From contig CM034541.1 in assembly GCA_020002185.1 (NCBI GenBank), positions 47,427,058 through 47,491,057 of the forward strand: a DNA stretch of 64,000 bases, given 5' to 3'. The translations under genes were made by a program, and so were the position numbers. The notes below the pieces were generated by a model. The model was not told where the DNA came from. It searched no databases and worked only from the letters and a program-made list of their open reading frames with translations. This DNA comes from Paraescarpia echinospica (taxonomy: Eukaryota > Annelida > Polychaeta > Sabellida > Siboglinidae). Each line of letters starts with the position of its first letter. Position 1 is the stretch's first letter. Positions 1 to 9,600 of the stretch are shown one piece after another.

Positions 1-934
1 TGATATAACAAGCAAGGTGTTAAAATTTGCGGATGATACAAAAGTGTTTAGAAGGATTAAAAGTGATGGAGACAGACAGCATTTACAAGATGATCTTGAT
101 AGGTTGATCAAATGGTCTGAAAAGTGGCAAATGCTGTTCAATTTTGGGAAATGTAAATGCCTCCACACAGGTCATGGGAATGAAGAGGTAAAATATAAAA
201 TGGGGGGTACTGTTCTAAGTACTACTGTAAAAGAAAAGGACTTGGGGTTAACCATTAGTGCTGATATGAAGGTTTCAGAGCAGTGCGGAATTGCAGCGTC
301 AAAGGGAAATCAAATCCTTGGATTAATTAGGCGAAATATAGCGTATAAGAAAAAAGAATTAATAGTACCGCTGTACAAAACAATAGTGAGGCCTCATTTA
401 GAATATTGTATACAAGCATGGAGGCCATATTGCAAGAAGGACATAGATATGCTAGAAAGAGTACAGAGGAGAGCGACTAAAATGATACCAAATCTGAGGG
501 ATCTTAGTTACGAAATACGCCTAAAAGAATGTGGTTTAACAACATTAGAGACCAGGAGATTGAGAGGAGATCACATAGAAGTGTTTAAAATATTGAATGG
601 TTATGAAAATATTGATAGAAACATTTTTTTCTCAGTTAAGAAAAATAGAAGGACCAGAGGACATGAAGCTACATTAGTAAAGGAGCAGTGTAGATTAGAT
701 ATAAGAAAGTTCTCATTCTCACAAAGGACTGTAAATGAATGGAACAGATTATCTCCTGATTGTGTTGGTGCTAGTAGCGTGAATATGTTTAAAAATAAAA
801 TCGACACACACCTTAAAAAGGCGGGATACATGTAGATAAAAAGTATTGGACTCTCGATAAGCCAAAAGGCTTCCTTGTCCACCTGCCATCCAGAGTAATT
901 TTCTGGATGGCAATCTTGTTAAATCTTGTTAAAA
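1..934 (+). mobile_element. 3' end of a CR1-like non-LTR retrotransposon (LINE A, truncated by window edge)
   Basis: A reverse transcriptase C-terminus is followed by a short 3' UTR ending in two tandem AATCTTGTTA-type units near 905-931, the 3' signature of this family. A second copy at 35.5-39.8 kb matches it closely through the coding part and the same tail. The tail joins directly to the middle of a gypsy pol region, so this LINE inserted into the gypsy element. Clade assignment (CR1-like) rests on the RT thumb motifs and on the esterase-type ORF1 in the second copy. Confidence 0.85.
2..835 (+). CDS. LINE reverse transcriptase, C-terminal part (partial at window edge)
   Basis: The frame is open from base 2, so this is the 3' end of a longer ORF2; the first in-window Met is internal. 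The catalytic FADDT motif lies in the first ten residues, followed by the palm/thumb segment with RPHLEYC and RVQRRATKM, typical of CR1/jockey-group reverse transcriptases. The visible piece has no stop until TAG at 833-835, unlike the second copy in this window, which carries several stops. RT would copy element RNA at the target site. Whether the upstream ORF is intact cannot be seen. Confidence 0.85.
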   Translation, partial: DITSKVLKFADDTKVFRRIKSDGDRQHLQDDLDRLIKWSEKWQMLFNFGKCKCLHTGHGNEEVKYKMGGTVLSTTVKEKDLGLTISADMKVSEQCGIAASKGNQILGLIRRNIAYKKKELIVPLYKTIVRPHLEYCIQAWRPYCKKDIDMLERVQRRATKMIPNLRDLSYEIRLKECGLTTLETRRLRGDHIEVFKILNGYENIDRNIFFSVKKNRRTRGHEATLVKEQCRLDIRKFSFSQRTVNEWNRLSPDCVGASSVNMFKNKIDTHLKKAGYM

Positions 935-1375
935 CCAGTGTTAGTTGTGCGTGGCGATTCAAGTAACATTCTGAGCAACCAGACAGCAACGGAACTAGAC
1001 CTATTGAAGATCCAGACAGTGAATCAAGTAGGTAGTCAAACCGAAACAAGTTCCGAGGAAATATTCCGTAAATATCCAAAGCTGTTTGATGGAGTCGGGA
1101 AACAAAGACTATCAGTTGAATCTGCACATAAACGAGAATGTACAACCGAAGTACATCTACTTCGTTGCAACTAACGTGGTACCTCAAGCTTTGACAGCGC
1201 GAGAAATTGAACGGGAATCAGCAGCTGATTCAGAACTGAAATCAGTGAGACAATTCCTGAAAAGTGGTGACCCACGAACGTGCCCCCAGGATTACAAGTG
1301 GGTAAAATGAACTTTCTGTCGTAGGGAAAATGGTCCTACGTCAAACACGAATCACTGAGGAAACGTGGCATAGAG

Positions 1376-2547
1376 TTGGCGCATGAGGGACATCAGGGAG
1401 TAGTAAAAACCAAGAGTAGACTACGCTTACAAGTATGGTGGCCAGGAATTGATGTGGCCGTGGAACAAGCCATAAGATCATGTCATGCATGTCAAGTTGT
1501 GACACCACAGTCAAAACCAGAACCTATGCACCGTACAAGACTACCAGATGGTCCATGGCAAGACTTGGCGCTTGATCTGATGGGACCGTTCCCAAATGGA
1601 GAACACGGAAGTCGCGATACTGAAGTCTACTACGACAGACAAGCTTATCGGGAGTCTTGAAACGATGTTCGCGACGCACGGATTACCTATGTCCGTGACG
1701 ACTGACAATGGGCCAAACCTAGTGTCAGCAGAGTTTGAAGAATTACTTCATACCAATGGAATCAAGCATCGTTCCGTGACTCCGCTATGGCCACAGGCTA
1801 TTGGAGAAGTAGAGCGTGCCAACAGAACTCTACTGAAGGCTATTAGAGCAGCACAAGTCGAAGGACGTGATTGGAGAAGAGAACTCAACACACATCTTCT
1901 CGCTTACAGAAGCACGAATCACACAACTACAGATGTGAGTCCGGCGGAATTGTTGTTCCGGCGAAAAATTCGCACGAAACTACCTTCCTTCGAATCCAAC
2001 AGCAACATGACAGATGAGGGTGTACGCGATCGTGACACTAAATTGAAGATGAACGGGAAAGAGTATTCGGATGACCGAAGAGGTGCACGTGAAAGTATCA
2101 GTAAACCGGGTGACAAAGTTTTGCTACAACAGAAGAAACAGAACAAACTGACCCCGGCATACGAACATGTGCCGTACACAGTTACGCGTAAACACGGTAA
2201 CCAGGTAGTGATTGAATCGCGTGATGGTGTGCAGTACAAGAGAAACTGTTCGCATGTGAAGAAGTATGTTCCCCCAGACAACTCCACGCGATGATGAAAC
2301 AGACAATGACACTGAGTCAGAGTATATTCCAGACTCTATTTCTGTTTCAAGTAATGAGTCATTGGTGAGACAAGATGATCAACCCGAGGCTGCCGATCAT
2401 GCCAAACTGAACATTGGTGATCGTAGACAACCCCGTGAAAGAAGAGAACCCGAGGCTGCAGATCATGACAACCCGAACATCGGTGATCGTAGACAACCCC
2501 GTCAAAGAAGACCGCCTCAGTACTTGAATGACTTTATTTTAAAGTAA
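1376..2547 (+). pseudogene. Broken gypsy integrase
   Basis: The first segment (to about 1600) carries the HHCC zinc-binding domain (GHQGVVKTK, CHACQ) and the first catalytic Asp region (LDLMGPFPNG). A deletion of roughly 20 codons with a frameshift near 1595 follows. The next segment (to 2294) holds the second Asp (TTDNGPN) and catalytic Glu (GEVERANR) plus the C-terminal domain. A further frameshift near 2270-2290 leads into a tail with two copies of an EAADH...NIGDRRQPR unit, ending at a stop around 2545. Integrase would join element DNA to the host chromosome; this copy lacks a single intact frame. Confidence 0.8.
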
Positions 2548-2759
2548 TGAGTGGGAAGTGGACATTCTGAGACTGATTGTGTTTACAGATTGATCGTAAC
2601 GAAATGATGGACAATGATGATAATAACAAGTATCTCTTTATTTGGTAAACATTATCCAGATCACGTAAGCATAATAATTACAAAAGAAGAACTGTTGACC
2701 AAATGGACGTTAGATATGAACGTTGAGAAATCATGTTTCCAGTTTGAATAAGGGAGGGA

Positions 2760-2906
2760 TGTAGTGTCTACTGTTAAAGACCGCTCCCCTCCTCATGTAA
2801 TTAAGGCCTGATTCCTGGGCGGAAGCGAGGAGTAGAAATACAGAGTTAAAATTGGAAAGCACTAGTTTGTGTGAGTCTGTATTAATCAATGTTTAGATAC
2901 GATACA
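2760..2906 (+). repeat. 3' LTR of the gypsy element
   Basis: It starts TGTAGTGTCTAC directly after the purine-rich tract AAGGGAGGGA, as expected for a plus-strand primer followed by a TG-starting LTR. The right edge is approximate because no 5' LTR is in the window for comparison. Confidence 0.6.
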
Positions 2907-2924
2907 ATTGAATACTCTACACAC

Positions 2925-3128
2925 TGGACAATTATATTGTATACCAGTATTATACACAAGAGGAATAAAGTCCAATAATATTGCATTCAACAAACGTTTT
3001 ATTGATGAACATGATATTTTAATTACAGAACAACAAACTGTTCAGAAGTTCTCGGAAAAAGAAACCCACAACAGCAGCAAGTGTCGGCGATGGGTGCGCA
3101 GTCGACTTCGAGACACATAGATACAGCA
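2925..3128 (-). other. 3' UTR of the PLAT gene with polyadenylation signal
   Basis: AATAAA reads on the minus strand at 3003-2998, about 125 nt after the stop. The same stop-to-AATAAA layout recurs after the orphan exon copies at 20154 and 27471. Confidence 0.5.
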
Positions 3129-3336
3129 CTAGATTTTCTGGCAGGTAAGGGTTTTGTAAAGATTAGGTGAAACCATCCAGCAATTGCACACACAGCGATA
3201 ATTGATTTTCATGGCTCGGTTGTAGACGTAGACCCTCCTTAGGTACCAAGCCGGTCCACTACCAACATTGTTGTGTCCGATACGAACCTGCTTCACCGGA
3301 CAGATGTTGACAATCGTCCGGTAGAAAGTGCGCGTC
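3129..3336 (-). CDS. PLAT gene exon 5 (PLAT 2, C-terminal half and stop)
   Basis: TGCTGCTTCAG acceptor, then VRIGHNNVGSGPAWYLRRV and a TAG stop at 3131-3129. Two other copies of exactly 208 nt with the same open frame exist at 19947-20154 and 27471-27678. Confidence 0.72.
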
Positions 3337-3605
3337 CTGAAGCAGCAGAGAGATGGTTGTTGGTGGAAATGTGAATAATCTCAAACACGAGCACATATTC
3401 ACACGCACGAACACACACCACACGCATTCCGCGCATCAAACGCCCGCATATAAACATTTATTATACAAACCCATACATACGCACGCACTCGTATATTCAC
3501 GCACACCACCCACAAGCAAACCACCCACATGCACGAAAGCACGCACACATACCCTCAAACACACCCGCCCACTCACCCAACCACTCACCCACCCACACCA
3601 CCCAC

Positions 3606-3661
<56 letters not shown>

Positions 3662-6600
3662 TGCACGCACGCACGCAGGCACACACACACACTGTTCTGT
3701 TTTTGTACTTACGAGCCTGCTGGGAAGCTACCGTTCAAAGGCATTCCCTTAGTCGAGATCGTGTTGGATATCAGCGAAATGTGCACCTGGGCGGTAGTTC
3801 CGGCAGCCGCTTGAAACCCAGTGAGAATTTTCATCCTGTACGGTGTCCCTGAATCGGAAATAAAAAAGTAAGCAAGGTAAGTTCTTTTACAGCACTGTGC
3901 CCAGTCCTTAGGACTGCTCAAAACACTATATTTTACGCCATAGCAGACTTGTTCAACCAAACACCATCTCGACTTATCTTGGGAGCATTAAGCCACGCTG
4001 CAATTAACGGCCGAAGACAATTCGTACGCAAATATCCACCTCTGTCTATAATCAGATATTTATTCATACTGCTGAGATAACAGGAGCAACGTGGAGGGAT
4101 CGAACTTCTCTAATGTTCTACACGGCAGCTTTCGAATCCAGATTATCTAATGCTCTAGCCACAGTGCTCCAAACACGAGTGATGCCAAACAAACATATGT
4201 ACATGCCTGCAGTGGACGTGTTCGCGCTTCGTGCTCGCACCATTTGCGATGTGTGTTATCTCGGTTAAACATCCTGCATACGGTTCTGACAACTTCGTGT
4301 TTTGAAATACTTAGCTTAGCATCGTTAGGAAAACAAACAAGTCATTTCTCGAGTAACTGTTGTTTGTAACAACTATTTATTTCCCAACGACAGCAACTAT
4401 CTTCTTAAGCATGGTGTAATAAGTTAGAAAGGTCAAAAAAGGTTATGTGTGTAACCAATATTGACTCAATCGCCCAACAAATACGTTGTGTGGAACTTGC
4501 GATTTTTACGATCAAACAATTGCATTTCCATATATTGTATTCGTAAGGAGGCGCCACCATGCCGTAAAGCGCGGGGGTGTAGTGTTTAGGACCTCGGAGC
4601 GCGTTTCTTGCACTTCCGCGTTCAATTGCATATAAACACCTGATGTAATTCTTGACAATAGTACCGTCAACCTAGCCCTAATGCTAATATTCAACCTAGC
4701 CCAAACCCTAAACCTAGCCACTTTGGAATATCAGACCAACAATTTGTGGCATGAAGCTTCCCACTAGTGCATCCGAATCTTGTCAATAGTACCCTCAAAC
4801 TAAGGCTAATGCTAACATTCAATAAGTCGAGAAATTTCGTGTTTAATTCCTAGTATCCGTTTGTAATCTTCGGAATTTCGTTAACTCTACGTTGCTCTAC
4901 TACATTCAGCTGTATGAATGAGTAACTGGCTACAGTCAGTGGTGCATACCTTACCCCCGGCCGCGTGTGTAAGGTCCCGGTGATTCACACAACGTATCAA
5001 CAATACGAATAGTTATTAAAGAACTCACCTGACGCGGTGAATAGTCTCGACAGAGAAGTTGTGCTTGACAGCCACTTGTTGCATTGGAACTTTTGGTAGT
5101 AGGAGGGGAATGGCAGCCTTCTGACCCAGACGTAGTTGAGGTACCAGGCCGGGCCAACTCCTGCGTTGTTGTGTCTCATCCTCAACTTCAGTAAGCACCC
5201 CAGGCACGGGCACGTGATGGAGAAGTAGTTGTAGCTACGTGGGCAATAAACAACGCGATAATAATGACACACTCGCTTACACACTCTCTTGGAGCAACCA
5301 ACCAACGGCAGCTGATGTCGTCATTACGTAATAGCATAATGATAGTCTTAAAACGAGGAAGTCTATTCCTAGTTTTTCATTTATGAATTAATATAATGTT
5401 CTTAAATCTATACTAACTATGATGAAAGTATATTGCCAACAAAATTGTGCTTAGTACGCCCGTAACAACGTTTGTAATTTTTTAAAGGTACGACCCTGGA
5501 GCGTGTTCAAATAGTAAACAAAGCGTCCAGTTTAAAAACAAGCTGTATTGGCAATACGACCAAATCAGGCAGATTTAACTGCATTACCCTTTGATGTTCA
5601 ATGATGTCCCATTTTCTCACGTTCAATGTAACATATTTCCTGTTACAAATTACTGCGCTCTCTAATTCCTGGTAGAGGAACTGACTCGCTCCTTCTCTAC
5701 TAATTCCCACTAAACATTTAAGTTCTGCTGTCACCAGTTGCGGCAGTAAAGCGAATGTAACAACACAGTGGCGCCCTCTGGCTCACCAGACAAAGAAAAT
5801 TCCTGAAGAAGCATCAACCGGACCGCATGTACGTTAATGAAGTTTTGACGGCTCGGAGAACAACGCTGGCATAAGAAACCAGAAAATTGAAGAAAGAAAA
5901 GAAGAATTTGAACGTCTTTTGAAAGATGAATCCCTTCACGTCTGCCATTTTGTGCAAACACATTACTGTTGGTTAGACATATGGAATACCTTGCGGGTAT
6001 TATTTCTTTGACTGCTATGGTATCATGAAATGGTATCTTATGCTAATTGTTTTTGTTCACTCAGGCAGCATACTTCAGTGATCATACCCGACATATATGT
6101 ATACATATAATTTAATGGGCACATACATTTGTTAATATGATAGGCTGACTTAATTCCACTATTGTTTTGTCACCATTTCTCTTGGTACTAAGATGAACTC
6201 TGTTGTTCGTACTTTTCTTTTATTGTTTTTGTTTTATTTTTGTAAATCCCAACTATTAATGTTTGTATCAACACTCATATGTACTTTCTGTATACTACTA
6301 CACAGGCAGTCATTGTAATTACCAGTATGACATACACTCTGACTCTATATTGTATCATATCATATATACTTTCTGCTACTCAGTCATTGTAATTGTATGA
6401 CATCACTCTATCTATATATATACTTTCTGTATACTACTACACAGGCAGTCATTGTAATTACCAGTATGACATACACTCTGACTCTATATTGTATCATATC
6501 ATATATACTTTCTGTATACTACTACACAGGCAGTCATTGTAATTACCAGTATGACATATACACTGACTCTATATTGTATCATATCATATATACTCTCTGT

Positions 6601-9600
6601 ATACTACTACACAGGCAGTCATTGTAATTACCAGTATGACATATACACTGACTCTATATTGTATCATATCATATATACTTTCTGTATACTACTACACAGG
6701 CAGCCATTGTAATTACCAGTATGACATATACACTGACTCTATATTGTATCATATCATATATACTTTCTGTATACTACTACACAGGCAGTCATTGTAATTA
6801 CCAGTATGACATACACTCTGACTCTATATTGTATCATATCATATATACTTTCTGTATACTACTACACAGGCAGTCATTGTAATTACCAGTATGACATATA
6901 CACTGACTCTATATTGTATCATATCATATATACTCTCTGTATACTACTACACAGGCAGCCATTGTAATTACCAGTATGACATATACACTGACTCTATATT
7001 GTATCATATCATATATACTTTCTGTATACTACTACACAGGCAGCCATTGTAATAACCAGTATGACATACACTCTGACTCTATAATGTATCTTAAATAATA
7101 TATGCATAATATATAGCAGACAATCGGTTATGACTGCATATTTCGTAACCATATCAATAAAACCGAATAATGGATGAGGGATCTTTTACTCATTTTCGGC
7201 GGGTCTAAATGCAATTCTTCAGTCATTCCCCTTATTTTCATCTTAATAATTTAAAATTACTGGCACAAAGAAACAATGAACCTTTTAGCATTATAAGCAC
7301 AATCAATGCTAAATATTGTGAAATAGAAGCCTTTCTGGAAGAACTTAATCTGGTTAGTTTTAAATTTAGCTTTATATGCTATCAGTAATGCTGGCTTTCC
7401 GAGAATGATGATATGTGTCATTTACAGCTTGAGGGATATCATTGAATTACGTAAGGCAGTACGTGTAGCAATACAGGCGGACTGGTAATTTAGTTATACA
7501 AAACATTTAATTACAACGTAATCTTATCTCTAAATCACTATGACAATGTATTAACGTATTCACACGCATCGTCTCGTCATTTGACAGAACAAACTCGGAT
7601 GTTATTATTGCAGTATTTAACCTTTTGAAAATCAACGAAAAATAAATATTTGGGGAATTTGTTGACACCGTAATTTCATTTAGTTATTACCCTCATATTA
7701 CACTTCCGACAAGGCAGTCAAGAAATAATGGAACCTTAATTGGTAACTTATTTTGTAAACTAACCAAATCCACAATGAATCCTAATTCAAGAATGTTAAC
7801 TAAACAATTATCAGACCACCAACCGTACTTCACCTTTTTAAATACATGTTCTTACACATAACCTTTGCCAACACATATAACAATTTGCGTTCAGAACTCT
7901 AATGCAATATCTAATTTTATTCAGGAGGTATCCTCAACCAATATTTACAACAACCTTCACCGATCTCCTGACGCAAACCTTGACATAAACACTGATATAC
8001 TACATGAAGTAATCAAATGTGCAAACAGAAAATATATGCCATATAAAACAGTTAAATTAAAAAAATACAAACAAGAAATCCACCTGGATTACCTTGGGTT
8101 TGCTCAAAACAATTCGATACAGAGAAAAACTATATAAGACACTTGAAATGACTCAAACCGAATCGCCAGAATACTTTGCAATTCGGTCCAACCTGACTAC
8201 CTATAACACCATTCTTTAAAAAGTATACGTACAGCTAAATGTATGCATTACGAATCTTGTTTTAATAAATTCAAAGATAATATTAACAAAACATGGGAAA
8301 AAATCAAAGGCATTCTTTCTAGAACACACAAAAAGAAAACATTCCCTAATTCCTTTGTTTATAATGAAAATCCATAACAGATAAAACAGAAATAGCAAAC
8401 ACATTTAACTCATGTTTTACCAGTATCGGCCTACATTTATCAGCCAAATACAACACTCCACAAATAAAACGTTCAGATATTACCTTAATGGACAATATAG
8501 TTTAATTTTCAATCAATCAATTTGTGTGTGTGTGTGTGTGGGGGGGGGGTGTATGTGTGTCCATGTGTTTGTATTTGTGTGTGGGTAGATTGCTTTCGTG
8601 GCGACCTGATGTGTATGCATTTAGCCTTTGTGTTGTTTCTCGTTTTTCGTCAGTTTTCATTCAATGACGTATATGTTCGTCAATCAATCACAGTCACAAT
8701 ACTTTATTGTCCCTTGAGAGGGAAATTCATGTGAAGTGTAGAGCAGCATATTAAAACAAAGTAAAACAAATGTACATGCAATATAAGAGTTTCAAAATGA
8801 TCTCACAAATCATCTCACGCTCACTCAGTGTCAGACTGGCAGGGAAGACTGGCAGAGATGGAGAGGAACGAAGGTCAGTTACTTATTCGTTAGTCTTATT
8901 GACGAGAGAACAAATGAGTTTCGAGTGCGGTTCAATTTGCAGTGAGGGAGTTGAAAGCGGCGGCCAGAATGAAGTAGTGGGCGTTCGGGGTGTTCGGAGA
9001 CATTCCTTCCCTTTCTCTCTGCTCTTTTCATGTATAGATCCTCTAGACTGGTCTGCTTTTTTCCCCTAACCCTGACTGTTCGTGCCAGAGTGTTGCGATG
9101 CACGATACTCAGGCCGCCGTACCACACAAGAAACCAACATGTAATAGAGCTTTCTCGATGTAGCATCTGTGGAAGGTTTGATGAACATGTGTGCTGATAC
9201 TGAATGACCTGAGTTTGCGTAAGAAATATCGCTTTTGGTGGCACTTTCTTTTAATTACCGCTGTATTTTCAAAAAATGTGAGCTTTGCATCAATTATAGT
9301 GCCGATATACTTATATTCATCTACTCTCCTTACACACTCTCGGTTAATGAATAGTCTCTTGGGAGGAGTAGGATTTTTCCTAAAATCTATTATGAGTTCT
9401 TCAGTTTTACGAATGTTCAGGTCTAGGAAATGATTGTGACACCACAATGTGAAATCAGCTACATCGCACGCACACTCTTGATCAGAGCCGGATAGGTCGA
9501 CGACAGCTGTGTCATCGCTGTATTTGATGAAATTAACGCTCTCCTGGCTGCTACGACAGTCGTCTGTGTAGAGTGTGAACAGAACACGGGAGATCACCGA

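Larger units (their letters stand above)
935..2906 (+). mobile_element. Ty3/gypsy LTR retrotransposon remnant with internal deletion
   Basis: The segment begins in the protease-RT linker (residues such as EEIFRKYPKLFDG), jumps by deletion to the RNase H end, continues through H2C2 and integrase domains, and ends in a purine tract at 2750-2759 and an LTR start at 2760. The 5' LTR, gag and most of RT are absent or outside the window. The left edge is the 3' end of the CR1-like LINE nested inside it. Several frameshifts make it non-autonomous. Confidence 0.8.

Noticed and set aside
4660..4730. Interstitial telomere repeats
   Set aside because: CCTAA/CCTAG words are short, irregular and interspersed; not a true telomeric array.
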